Origin: Streptomyces sp. HUAS YS2
Lineage (GTDB): Bacteria; Actinomycetota; Actinomycetes; Streptomycetales; Streptomycetaceae
NCBI RefSeq assembly: GCF_033343995.1
Contig: NZ_CP137573.1
Span: 5,923,001 to 5,987,000, forward strand
DNA: 64,000 nt
Direction: 5' to 3'
Positions 39,153-46,878 of the stretch are shown one piece after another. Every line of letters starts with the position of its first letter. Positions within the stretch are counted from its first letter, which is position 1. Below the pieces are notes generated by a model that worked only from the letters and a program-made list of their open reading frames with translations, had not been told where the DNA came from and did not search any database. Position numbers and translations under genes: made by a program.

Positions 39153-39341
39153 ATGAGCATGGATTCCTTCTTACCCGTCGCCCTGGTCGGCCTGGTGCTC
39201 TACTTCCTGCCGGCCTTCATCGGCTTCGCCAGGAACGCGCCCAACCGAGGATCCGTCCTGGTCGTCAACATCTTCCTGGGCTGGACGCTCATAGGCTGGG
39301 TCGTGGCCCTCGCCATGTCCGTCTCGGGGCGCCGCCACTAG
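39153..39341 (+). CDS. Small membrane protein, superinfection-immunity (Imm_superinfect) family
   Basis: A 62-aa protein with two transmembrane helices (SFLPVALVGLVLYFLPAFIGF and SVLVVNIFLGWTLIGWVVALAM) separated by a short polar loop (ARNAPNRG). The YFLPAFIGFARN and NIFLGWTLIGWVVALAM blocks match the family named after the T4 Imm protein. Chromosomal copies are common in bacteria, and a phage-exclusion role is not established for them. Its whole 3' part overlaps, antisense, the tail of the downstream hydrolase frame. Confidence 0.8.
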   Translation: MSMDSFLPVALVGLVLYFLPAFIGFARNAPNRGSVLVVNIFLGWTLIGWVVALAMSVSGRRH

Positions 39342-40214
39342 CCGCAGCCAGGCCGACGCCGATGCCAGCGCAGCGTCGGCCTCCGGCAGGACGCCCCGCG
39401 CGCCGAGGAAGCCGTGGAACATGCCGGTGTGCAGCTGGACCTGGGAGGTGACGCCCGCCGACGACAGGCGGCGGGCGTAGGCCAGGCCCTCGTCGCGGAG
39501 CGGGTCGCAGTCGGCGAGGACGATCAGGGCCGGGGGAAGTCCGGCGACGTCGGCGGCGAGGCCGGGAGAGGCGGACACGGGGTCGCCGTGCGGGCCCAGG
39601 TACTGTTCCCAGTACCAGCGCATGTGGGCGGTGGTGTGGAAGAAGCCCTCCGCGTACGCCTCGGCCGAGACGCCGTCCAGCCGATGGTCGAGCACCGGGT
39701 AGAGCAGGAGCTGTCCGGCGAGCGCCGGCCCGTCGCCGTCCCGGGCCCGCAGCGCCGCCGCGGCGGCGAGGTTGCCGCCGCTGGAGTCCCCGGCGACGAC
39801 GAGCGGCCGGCCGGGGTACGTCTCCGCCGCCCACCGCAGCACGGCGAACACGTCGTCCTCGGCGGCCGGATGCCGGTGCTCGGGCGCCCGCCGATAGTCG
39901 ACCGACACGACGGTCGCCCCGGTGCGCTCGGCAAGCCCCCGGCACAGCCCGTCGTGCGTGTCCAGGTCGCACAGCACCCACCCGCCGCCGTGCGCGAACA
40001 CGACGACGGGGGCGCCGGGAACGTCCGGCGGGGTGTACACGCGGACCCGTACCCCCGCCGCCTCCCGGTCCTCCGTCGTCGACGGCGACTCCGGCGGTGG
40101 GCGGAGGCCCGCGCGGGCGGCGGTGCGCAGGGCTTCCGGAGCGCCCGGGGGCGGGAAGTGGGCCGACATCGCGTCGCAGACCGCGCGGGCCGTCGGGGTC
40201 AGGGGGTCGGTCAT
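39171..40214 (-). CDS. Alpha/beta hydrolase of the hormone-sensitive-lipase family
   Basis: A 347-aa carboxylesterase-like enzyme. The HSL oxyanion motif HGGGWVLCDLDTHD, nucleophile elbow VVAGDSSGGNLAAAAAL (Ser), catalytic region DCDPLRDEGLAYA (Asp) and MFHGFLG (His) are all present in order. The conserved fold ends near residue 300; the last 50 or so residues are low in family character and overlap the superinfection-immunity gene by 171 bp on the other strand. It overlaps the SDR gene by 4 bp and is the last gene of the LLM-SDR-hydrolase operon. It could hydrolyse a lactone or ester formed by the monooxygenase. Confidence 0.87.
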   Translation of the reverse strand: MTDPLTPTARAVCDAMSAHFPPPGAPEALRTAARAGLRPPPESPSTTEDREAAGVRVRVYTPPDVPGAPVVVFAHGGGWVLCDLDTHDGLCRGLAERTGATVVSVDYRRAPEHRHPAAEDDVFAVLRWAAETYPGRPLVVAGDSSGGNLAAAAALRARDGDGPALAGQLLLYPVLDHRLDGVSAEAYAEGFFHTTAHMRWYWEQYLGPHGDPVSASPGLAADVAGLPPALIVLADCDPLRDEGLAYARRLSSAGVTSQVQLHTGMFHGFLGARGVLPEADAALASASAWLRLVAAPRDGHGEGHDPAYERPAQEDVDDQDGSSVGRVPGEADEGRQEVEHQADQGDG

Positions 40215-40936
40215 CCCGTCGTCAGCCCCCCGTCGACCGTGAACTCCGTGCCCGTGACGTACGAGGACGCGTCCGAGACCAGGAACGCGATCAGCTCCCC
40301 GACCTCCTCCGCGCGGCCCATCCGGCCCAGCGGCACGTGCGACCAGTCCTTGTCGGCGACCGCCGCCGTCATCGGGGTGTCGATCGCACCCGGGTGGACC
40401 GAGTTGACGCGGATGCCGTACGGCGCCAGGTCGAGCGCCGACGACCGCGTCAGGCCGCGTAGCCCGAACTTCGAGGAGCCGTACGCCGCGTGGCCGCGGA
40501 TCCCGACCAGGCCGGCGGTCGACGAGACGTTCACGATCGAACCGCCGCTCGCCTCCCGCAGCGCGGGCAGCACCGCCCGGATACCCAGGAACGGGCCCAA
40601 CAGGTTGACCCTCAGCAGGAGTTCGAAGTTATCGGCCGTCTCGTCCTGGACCGGCGCGGTGCGCCACAGCGCCGCGTTGTTCACCAGGGCGTCCAGACGT
40701 CCGTACGTCTCCGTGGCCGTCGCCGTGACCCTCGCCCAGTCCTCCGCCGAGGTCACGTCGTGCCGGACGAACACCGCCGCGTCGCCCAGCTCCGCCGCGA
40801 CCGCCCGGCCCTCGTTCTCCCGTACGTCGGTCAGCACGACCCGCGCTCCCGCCGCCACCAGCAGCCGCGCCTCCGTCGCGCCCTGGCCGCGGGCCGCGCC
40901 GGTGACGATCACGACCTTGCCGGCGAGCGTGCTCAC
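40211..40936 (-). CDS. Short-chain dehydrogenase/reductase
   Basis: A 241-aa classical SDR starting at GTG 40936. The coenzyme motif is VTGAARGQGATEARLL (TGxxxGxG), with DVRENEGR, the NNAALW motif and SIVNVSSTAGLVG. The active-site YGSSK sits with the Ser upstream, and the protein ends with ASSYVTGTEFTVDGG. Similar enzymes oxidise cyclic or steroid hydroxyls. It overlaps the LLM gene and the hydrolase gene by 4 bp each, which fits an alcohol-to-ketone step beside a monooxygenase and an esterase. Confidence 0.9.
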   Translation of the reverse strand: MSTLAGKVVIVTGAARGQGATEARLLVAAGARVVLTDVRENEGRAVAAELGDAAVFVRHDVTSAEDWARVTATATETYGRLDALVNNAALWRTAPVQDETADNFELLLRVNLLGPFLGIRAVLPALREASGGSIVNVSSTAGLVGIRGHAAYGSSKFGLRGLTRSSALDLAPYGIRVNSVHPGAIDTPMTAAVADKDWSHVPLGRMGRAEEVGELIAFLVSDASSYVTGTEFTVDGGLTTG

Positions 40937-42069
40937 GACGAGGTCTCCAGCGCCCGGAAGTGCGGGATGACCTTCTCGCCCCACTGGCGGATGGTCTCCA
41001 TGCAGGCCTCCTGCGGCACCGTGCCCATCTGGATCAGGCACATCACCTCGTCGACGCCGATCTGCCGCAGCTGCTCGACGTAGTCGATGGCCGTGGCGGC
41101 GTCGCCGTACGCGTGCTCCGCGTTGTACGTCCCCGTGTCGACCGGACGCGCCGGGATGTTCGCGTCGTGCAGCTTCGCGACCAGCTCCTCGCGGCCCCGG
41201 GTCATCGCCGCCACGTGGTCCTCGGCGCCCTCGTCGTCCGAGTAGCCGGTCGGCGCGGGCGCGTTGCCGTACCAGTGCGCGATCGACTCGGCGAAGAACC
41301 GCTGCCCGCGGGTGCCGATGCGCAGCGCCGCCGCCGCGTCGTCGAGCACGATCGTCGGGCAGAGTGCCGAGAAGTGGTCGTTGACCTCGGTCGACACCAG
41401 CCGGTCGGTGCCCCGGGTCGCGATGGCCTCGTCGTACACCTTGCGCATCGCGCGCACGTCGTCGGCCCCGGCGAAGCCCATCACCAGCGCGCCGATGCCG
41501 AGTTCGGCGGCGAGCTTGAGCGTGTCGTGCTTGGAGCACGCCATGAACAGGGGAGGGTGCGGGTCCTGGACCGGCCGCGGCAGGATCGCGCCGGGGCCGA
41601 TGTCGAGCGAGCCGTGCCACTCGAACTGCTCCTCGCGCCAGGCGGCGGAGAAGATCCGCAGCGCCTCCTCCATCTGCGGATACGTGTCCTCGGGGTTCAC
41701 CCCGTACATCCGCATCTCCTGCTTGGTGGCGCCCCGGCCGGCGCCGATGTCGACGCGGCCGCCGGACAGCACGTCGAGCATCGCGGCGCGCTCGGCGACC
41801 CGGACCGGGTGCTGGTAGCCGAACGGCATGGTGACCACGCCGTGGCCGATGCGGATCTTCTTCGTCCGGGCCGCGACCCAGGTCAGGAAGATCTCGGAGG
41901 CGCTCATGTGCGCGTACTGGGTGAGGGAGTGGTGCTCGACCGCCCAGATCCGGTCGAAGCCCATCTCCTCGGCGTACACGGCCTGTTCGACGCAGTCGTG
42001 GATGACCTGGCGTTCGCGTTCGGGGGTGGGGTCGACGAGCTGTGCCTCGAAGATCATGGAGAACTTCAC
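40933..42069 (-). CDS. LLM-class (luciferase-like) flavin-dependent monooxygenase
   Basis: A 378-aa bacterial-luciferase-fold enzyme. GTG 42069 has a perfect AGGAGG on the minus strand (CCTCCT at 42074-42079) 4 nt upstream. It shows FSMIFEAQLVDPTPERE, GFDRIWAVEHHSLTQYAHMSASE, IRIGHGVVTMPFGYQHPVRVAERAA and LDVLSGGRVDIGAGRGATKQEM, a typical FMN/F420 pocket. Enzymes of this class include reduced-flavin monooxygenases such as type II Baeyer-Villiger enzymes. An HsaB-like flavin reductase gene lies nearby. It is the first gene of the LLM-SDR-hydrolase operon, divergent from a PadR regulator. Confidence 0.9.
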   Translation of the reverse strand: MKFSMIFEAQLVDPTPERERQVIHDCVEQAVYAEEMGFDRIWAVEHHSLTQYAHMSASEIFLTWVAARTKKIRIGHGVVTMPFGYQHPVRVAERAAMLDVLSGGRVDIGAGRGATKQEMRMYGVNPEDTYPQMEEALRIFSAAWREEQFEWHGSLDIGPGAILPRPVQDPHPPLFMACSKHDTLKLAAELGIGALVMGFAGADDVRAMRKVYDEAIATRGTDRLVSTEVNDHFSALCPTIVLDDAAAALRIGTRGQRFFAESIAHWYGNAPAPTGYSDDEGAEDHVAAMTRGREELVAKLHDANIPARPVDTGTYNAEHAYGDAATAIDYVEQLRQIGVDEVMCLIQMGTVPQEACMETIRQWGEKVIPHFRALETSS

Positions 42070-42092
42070 GGGACCTCCTGTATTTCGAATAG

Positions 42093-42112
42093 GAATACTT
42101 CTAGCAGGCATA
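42093..42112. promoter_or_regulatory. Candidate PadR operator, site 1
   Basis: GAATACTTCTAGCAGGCATA lies between the divergent LLM gene and PadR gene. It matches the element at 43317-43336 at 14 of 20 positions, with most differences being transitions. It sits 24 bp upstream of the LLM start. Confidence 0.5.
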
Positions 42113-42147
42113 CGTGGGCGGTGGAAGGGGTGCGTAGACTTTGGCGC

Positions 42148-42792
42148 GTGACGGACGACGTGACGGAGAAGAAGACCGCTGGTCAGGCAGAGGATCCGGA
42201 GATTCCGGGGCTTCCCGCGACGAGCTGGGCGGTGCTCGGACTGCTCTCCTACGGTGAGGAACTGTCCGGCTACGACCTCAAGAAGTGGTCCGACTGGTCG
42301 CTGCGCTTCTTCTACTGGAGCCCGTCGTTCAGTCAGATCTACGGCGAGCTGAAGCGCCTGGAGAAGGCCGGCTTCGCGACCTCGCGGATGGTCGCCCAGG
42401 AGACCGGGACCCGTGACAAGCGCGTCTACCGGATCACGGACGAGGGGATGACGGCGGTCCGCACGTGGGCCCGCACCGCGCCCGTCGATCCGCCGGTGCT
42501 CAAGCACGGGCCGATGCTGCGGCTCTGGCTCGGGCATCTCCTCGAACCCGAGCAGATGCGTGAAGTGCTCGGCAAGCACCGGGAGTTCGCCGAGTCGATG
42601 CGGCGGCGCGCCGAGGCGGACGTGTCCGGAGCGGAGTCCGAGGAGGCGTGGAAGTACCCCATGCTCACCCTCAAGTGGGCCGAGCGGTACTACGCGTCCG
42701 AGCGCGACCTGGCCGACGCCATGCTCGCCGACATCGAGGAGCTCGAGGCGCGCGGGCGGAGCGAGGCGCCGGAGCCCGGTACCCGCCCGTAG
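42148..42792 (+). CDS. PadR-family transcriptional regulator
   Basis: A 214-aa PadR regulator. The N-terminal winged helix is LPATSWAVLGLLSYGEELSGYDLKKW, FSQIYGELKRLEKAGFATSRM and RVYRITDEGMTAVRTWA. The C-terminal helical dimerisation region (PadR Vir_act_alpha_C-type) spans about 110-205. The GTG start at 42148 follows a distal GGAAGGGG; GTG 42160 is possible. It is divergent from the LLM operon, with a shared motif in both flanking promoter regions, so it probably controls the monooxygenase module. Its 3' end overlaps the convergent flavin reductase gene by 103 bp. Confidence 0.88.
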   Translation: MTDDVTEKKTAGQAEDPEIPGLPATSWAVLGLLSYGEELSGYDLKKWSDWSLRFFYWSPSFSQIYGELKRLEKAGFATSRMVAQETGTRDKRVYRITDEGMTAVRTWARTAPVDPPVLKHGPMLRLWLGHLLEPEQMREVLGKHREFAESMRRRAEADVSGAESEEAWKYPMLTLKWAERYYASERDLADAMLADIEELEARGRSEAPEPGTRP

Positions 42793-43304
42793 GTGCGGCG
42801 GAAGTAGAGCAGTGGCGCGGCGTCGTCCCGGTGCGCGGTCAGCGAGGTGACCCGGCCGAGGGCGATCGCGTGATCGCCGCCGTCCAGGACGTCCTCGAGT
42901 TCGCAGACGACGGTCGCGAGCGCGCCGTCGAGCAGGGGCGCGCCGTTCGGGCCGGGGCTCCAGCGCACCCCGGCGAACTTGTCGCCGCCGGTCACCGCGA
43001 AGCGGCGGCACAGCTCCTCCTGGTCGGCGGCGAGGACGTTGACCGCGAACCGGCCGGCGGCGCGGATCGCCGGCCAGGTCGTCGAGGTGTGCGCCGGGCA
43101 GAAGCAGACCAGCGGCGGGTCCAGCGAGACGGACGAGAACGACTGCACCGCCATGCCGACCGGACGGCCGTCGGGGTCGAGTGCGGTGATGACGGCGACG
43201 CCGGTGCAGAAGCCGGCGAGTGCGGACCGGATGTCCGGCGTGGCTCCGGCTGCGGGTGTGGCTGCGGGTGTGGCCTGGGGCGTGGGTGTGGGCGTGGTGC
43301 TCAT
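42690..43304 (-). CDS. Flavin reductase (HsaB/PheA2-like) with antisense tail
   Basis: A 204-aa flavin reductase-like domain protein. After a repetitive Pro/Ala/Thr leader it shows RSALAGFCTGVAVITALDPDG, VGMAVQSFSSVSLDPPLVCFCP, RFAVNVLAADQEELCRRFA, DKFAGVRWSPGPNGAP and HDGGDHAIAL-like (LDGGDHAIALGRV). This is the pattern of HsaB, the NADH:FMN reductase of steroid degradation. ATG 43304 has GGGAGG 4 nt upstream. It should supply reduced flavin to the LLM monooxygenase. The conserved domain ends at about YFRRTYGR; the last 25 residues are Ser-rich and overlap the PadR gene tail. Confidence 0.87.
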   Translation of the reverse strand: MSTTPTPTPQATPAATPAAGATPDIRSALAGFCTGVAVITALDPDGRPVGMAVQSFSSVSLDPPLVCFCPAHTSTTWPAIRAAGRFAVNVLAADQEELCRRFAVTGGDKFAGVRWSPGPNGAPLLDGALATVVCELEDVLDGGDHAIALGRVTSLTAHRDDAAPLLYFRRTYGRVPGSGASLRPRASSSSMSASMASARSRSDA

Positions 43305-43316
43305 GGAACCTCCCGA

Positions 43317-43336
43317 GAATGTTCCTACTAGGTATA
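43317..43336. promoter_or_regulatory. Candidate PadR operator, site 2
   Basis: GAATGTTCCTACTAGGTATA lies 13 bp upstream of the flavin reductase start, in the divergent region shared with fadD3. It aligns in the same orientation with the site at 42093-42112. Confidence 0.5.
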
Positions 43337-43403
43337 TGCCTAACCGAAACACCTGTGATTGGATACCGCCCACGCTCGTTCGTCAAGTAGGGAGGGTGTC
43401 TCC

Positions 43404-44996
43404 TTGCAAGGCCGTCTCTCCGCCCAACTGCCAACCATCAAAGGCGAGTTGCCCGCAACGATCGCCGTTCTGCCCGGCTGGGCCGCCACCGTCCACGCAG
43501 GTCGCGAAGCACTCGCCGACGGCGAGGTCCGCTGGACCTTCGACCGGCTGCACGACGAGATCGCCGCCGCCGGCCGCGCCGCGCTCGCGCACGGCGTCGG
43601 CCCCGGCGACCGGGTCGCGATCTGGGCACCCAACAGCCGCCACTGGATCACCGCCGCGCTCGGCGCGGTCGGGGTCGGCGCCGTCCTCGTCCCCGTCAAC
43701 ACCCGCTACAAGCCCGCCGAGGCGGCCGACATCGTCCGCCGCAGCGGCGCCACCGTGCTCTTCACCGAGCACGACTTCCTCGGCACCGACTACGCCGCCG
43801 TCCTGCACGGCTCCGGCGAGGACCTCGGCGCCCTGCGCTCCACCGTCCCGCTGCACGGCCCCGGCTGGGACGAGTACCTCGCCGCCGGCGACGCCGTGCC
43901 CGAGGCCGAACGCGCCGCCCGGGCCGCCGCCGTACGCCCCGACGACCTCTGCGACATCCTCTACACCTCCGGCACCACCGGCCGCTCCAAGGGTGTGATG
44001 TCCACCCACGCCCAGACCCTGCGCCTCTACGCGGAGTGGTCCCGGCTCGTCACCCTCCGCCCCGGCGACCGCTACCTGCTGGTCAACCCGTTCTTCCACA
44101 CCTTCGGCTACAAGGCCGGGGTGCTCGCCTGCCTGCTCCGGGGCGTCGCGATGATCCCCGAGGCGGTGTACGACGCCGACCGCATCCTGGAGCGGATGGC
44201 CGCCGAACGCGTCACCTGCCTGATGGGCCCGCCGACCGTCTTCCACGGCCTGATCCACCACCCGCGCCGCGCCGACCACGACCTGTCCGCGCTGCGCCTC
44301 GCCGGCACCGGCGCCGCCTCCGTCCCCACGGCGCTCGTCGAGGAGGTGCGCACCGTGCTCGGCGCGCCCGACGTGTTCACCGCGTACGGGCTCACCGAGT
44401 CCGGCGGCGTCGTCTCCGTCTGCCCGACGGACGCCGACGCGCACACCCTCGCCCACACCGTCGGCCTGCCGCTGCCCGGCACCGAGGTGCGGATCGCCTC
44501 CCCGCTCGGCGACGTCCTGCCGCCGGGCGAGCCCGGCGAGGTCCAGGTACGCGGCTACCACGTGATGCGCGGCTACCTCGACGACCCGGCCGCCACGGCC
44601 GAGGCGGTGGACGCTGACGGCTGGCTGCGCACCGGCGACATCGGCGTCCTCGACGCGCGCGGCTACCTCGCCATCACCGACCGGCTCAAGGACATGTACG
44701 TCGTCGGCGGCTTCAACGCCTACCCCGCCGAGATCGAGAACGTACTGCTCGGGCACGAGGCGATCAGCGACGCGGCCGTCGTCGGCGCCCCCGACGACCG
44801 GCTCGGCGAGGTCGGCGTCGCCTTCGTCGTCACCACCCGCGAGCTCGACCCCGCCGAGCTGACCGCCTGGAGCCGGGAACGGCTCGCCAACTTCAAGGTG
44901 CCGCGCCGCTTCGTCCCGCTGCGGGAGCTGCCGCGCAACGCCGGCGGCAAGCTGCTCAAGGGCGAACTGCGACGCGCCGCGAGAGGAGAGTCATGA
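43404..44996 (+). CDS. fadD3: HIP-CoA ligase (acyl-CoA synthetase FadD3)
   Basis: A 530-aa ANL-family ligase. I chose TTG 43404 because GGAGGG (43391-43396) lies 7 nt upstream; the frame is open to 43359. The AMP-binding motif is DILYTSGTTGRSKGVMSTHAQTL, with NPFFHTFGYKAGVLACLLRG, TAYGLTESGG, GWLRTGDIGVLD, RLKDMYVVGGFNAYPAEIE and the catalytic Lys in LPRNAGGKLLKGELR. It resembles mycobacterial FadD3 closely, including FFHxFGYKAG and RLKDMY. FadD3 activates HIP, the two-ring steroid remnant, to HIP-CoA. It overlaps fadE33 by 4 bp. Confidence 0.83.
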   Translation: MQGRLSAQLPTIKGELPATIAVLPGWAATVHAGREALADGEVRWTFDRLHDEIAAAGRAALAHGVGPGDRVAIWAPNSRHWITAALGAVGVGAVLVPVNTRYKPAEAADIVRRSGATVLFTEHDFLGTDYAAVLHGSGEDLGALRSTVPLHGPGWDEYLAAGDAVPEAERAARAAAVRPDDLCDILYTSGTTGRSKGVMSTHAQTLRLYAEWSRLVTLRPGDRYLLVNPFFHTFGYKAGVLACLLRGVAMIPEAVYDADRILERMAAERVTCLMGPPTVFHGLIHHPRRADHDLSALRLAGTGAASVPTALVEEVRTVLGAPDVFTAYGLTESGGVVSVCPTDADAHTLAHTVGLPLPGTEVRIASPLGDVLPPGEPGEVQVRGYHVMRGYLDDPAATAEAVDADGWLRTGDIGVLDARGYLAITDRLKDMYVVGGFNAYPAEIENVLLGHEAISDAAVVGAPDDRLGEVGVAFVVTTRELDPAELTAWSRERLANFKVPRRFVPLRELPRNAGGKLLKGELRRAARGES

Positions 44997-46039
44997 GGAC
45001 CACGCCGGAACAGGACGACCTCCGCGCGGCGGTACGGTCCGTCCTCGCCCGCCACGGGGGTGCGGCCGCCTGGCGGCCGCTGGCCGAACAGCTCGGCGCC
45101 GCCGCCCTCGCGATCCCGGAGAGGCAGGGCGGCCTGGGCTGCGGTCTGCCGGAAATCGCCGTCGTGTCGGAGGAGTTGGGCCGGGCACTGAGCCCCACCC
45201 CGTACCTCGGCTCGGCGGTCCTCGCCGTCACCGCGCTCGTCGCCGCGGACGCGGACCTCGCCCCCGGCCTCGTCGACGGCACGCTGATCGCCGCGCTGGC
45301 ATGGGCGGAGGCGGGCGGCTGGGAGCCGGACGACCTGACCGCCCACGCGGATGCCGGTCCCGACGGCACCTGGCGGCTCACCGGTATGAAGGAGTACGTC
45401 CTCGCCGGACCCGACGCGCCCGACCTCGTGTACGCGTTCGCCCGGACGCCGGAGGGGCGGCTCGGCCTGTTCGCGGTCGACGGGCCCGGCGCGGAGTTCG
45501 TGGCGCTGCCCACCCTCGACCGCACCCGGCCGCTCGCCCGGATCGTCCTCGACCGCGCGCCCGCGCGGCTGCTGACCGAGGACGGCGCGGCGGTCCTCGC
45601 GCGGGTCCGGGACGTCGGCGCGGTCGCGCTCGCCGCCGAGTGCGTCGGCGCCGCCGAACGGGCCCTGGAGATCACGGTCCGGTACGCCAAGGACCGCGTC
45701 CAGTTCGGCCGGCCCATCGGCTCCTTCCAGGCCGTGAAGCACCGGCTGGCCGACCTGCACGCGGGCGTCGCGGCGGCCCGCTCGCTCGCGCTCGCCGCCG
45801 CACACGCCGACGGCGGCCCGGAGTCCGCCCGGCTCGCCGCCGCCGCCAAGTCCGCGTGCGCCGAGGCGTACCAGCGGGTCGCCGCCGAGACCGTTCAGCT
45901 GCACGGCGGCATCGGCATCACCTGGGAGCACTCCGCCCACGACCACCTCAAGCGCGCCCACGGCGCCGCCGCGCTGCTCGGCTCTCCGGCCGCGCACCGC
46001 GCCAGGCTCGGCGGTCTGCTCGGCCTCAACGCGGCCTGA
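44993..46039 (+). CDS. fadE33: Acyl-CoA dehydrogenase subunit, FadE33-like
   Basis: A 348-aa short acyl-CoA dehydrogenase starting RTTPEQDDLRAAVRSVLARHGG, then ALAIPERQGGLGCGLPEIAVVSEELGRALSPTPYLGSAVLA. The C-terminal part has KDRVQFGRPIGSFQAVKHRLADLHAG and QLHGGIGITWEHSAHDHLKRA. The N-terminal pattern and small size match FadE33 of the KstR2 regulon, which also neighbours fadD3 in mycobacteria. Steroid FadE proteins often work as alpha2beta2 heteromers, so it may pair with FadE30 or FadE31 from this cluster. The exact paralogue assignment is inferred from recalled sequences. Confidence 0.78.
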   Translation: MRTTPEQDDLRAAVRSVLARHGGAAAWRPLAEQLGAAALAIPERQGGLGCGLPEIAVVSEELGRALSPTPYLGSAVLAVTALVAADADLAPGLVDGTLIAALAWAEAGGWEPDDLTAHADAGPDGTWRLTGMKEYVLAGPDAPDLVYAFARTPEGRLGLFAVDGPGAEFVALPTLDRTRPLARIVLDRAPARLLTEDGAAVLARVRDVGAVALAAECVGAAERALEITVRYAKDRVQFGRPIGSFQAVKHRLADLHAGVAAARSLALAAAHADGGPESARLAAAAKSACAEAYQRVAAETVQLHGGIGITWEHSAHDHLKRAHGAAALLGSPAAHRARLGGLLGLNAA

Positions 46040-46142
46040 CCGGCGACTCCTTGGCGGCCGGCCGGGTACGTCACGTACGCTCGGCGAAGTCGCGTCGGCC
46101 GCCCGCCGCGCGCCGCCGCACGCCGAAACGGAGACCCGTCCC

Positions 46143-46859
46143 ATGGCCCTGAGCCTGCGCAAGATCGAGGAGACCGCCCCGGCCCTGGTCAGCCTGTACA
46201 AGACGGCCGGGGACTCGGTCCGCAGGCACGGCCTCGACGGGCAGCGGGTCGCCGTGTACCTGGTCGTCGACTACTCGGGTTCGATGAAGCCGTACTACAA
46301 CGACGGCAGCGTGCAGGCCCTCGCCGACCGGGTGCTGGGCCTCTCCACGCACCTCGACGACGACGGCCGGGTGCCGGTGGTGTTCTTCTCCACCGACATC
46401 GACGCCGAGACCGACATCGCGCTCGCCGACCACCAGGGCCGGATCGACCGGATCGTCGCCGGGCTCGGCCACATGGGCAAGACGAGCTACCACCTGGCGA
46501 TGGACGCGGTCATCGACCACTACCTGGACAGCGGATCCACCGCGCCCGCGCTGGTCGTCTTCCAGACGGACGGCGGCCCGATCAACAAGCTCGCCGCCGA
46601 GCGCTACCTGTGCAAGGCCGCGAAGCTGCCGCTGTTCTGGCAGTTCATCGGCTTCGGCGACCCGAACAGCCGGCAGTTCGAGTTCCTGCGCAAGCTCGAC
46701 GAGCTCGACGTCCCCGCGAAGCGCCCGATCGACAACGCCGGCTTCTTCCACGCCGGCCAGAACCCGAGCCGGGTGTCGGACGCCGAGCTGTACGACCGGC
46801 TGGTCGCCGAGTTCCCGTCGTGGCTGGCGGCGGCCCGGACCCAGGGCATCGTGCGCTGA
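46143..46859 (+). CDS. VWA-domain (TerY-like) cytoplasmic protein
   Basis: A 238-aa protein consisting mainly of a vWA domain. The MIDAS is AVYLVVDYSGSMKPYYNDGS, with GHMGKTSYHLAMDAVIDHY and LVVFQTDGGPINKLAAERYL. It belongs to the vWA-TerF-like group linked to tellurium/stress (Ter) systems, but no other ter gene is nearby. There is no signal peptide. It appears to be a single transcription unit sitting between two steroid-catabolism blocks; the role is unknown. Confidence 0.85.
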   Translation: MALSLRKIEETAPALVSLYKTAGDSVRRHGLDGQRVAVYLVVDYSGSMKPYYNDGSVQALADRVLGLSTHLDDDGRVPVVFFSTDIDAETDIALADHQGRIDRIVAGLGHMGKTSYHLAMDAVIDHYLDSGSTAPALVVFQTDGGPINKLAAERYLCKAAKLPLFWQFIGFGDPNSRQFEFLRKLDELDVPAKRPIDNAGFFHAGQNPSRVSDAELYDRLVAEFPSWLAAARTQGIVR

Positions 46860-46878
46860 GTCGGGGCCGCTCGACCCG

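Noticed and set aside
39153..39341. Superinfection-immunity-like protein as evidence of a prophage
   Set aside because: No integrase, structural, lysis or repressor genes or attachment sites are near, and small chromosomal members of this family are common.
46143..46859. VWA protein as part of a tellurium-resistance (ter) island
   Set aside because: No terB/C/D/E/Z genes are adjacent; the protein stands alone.
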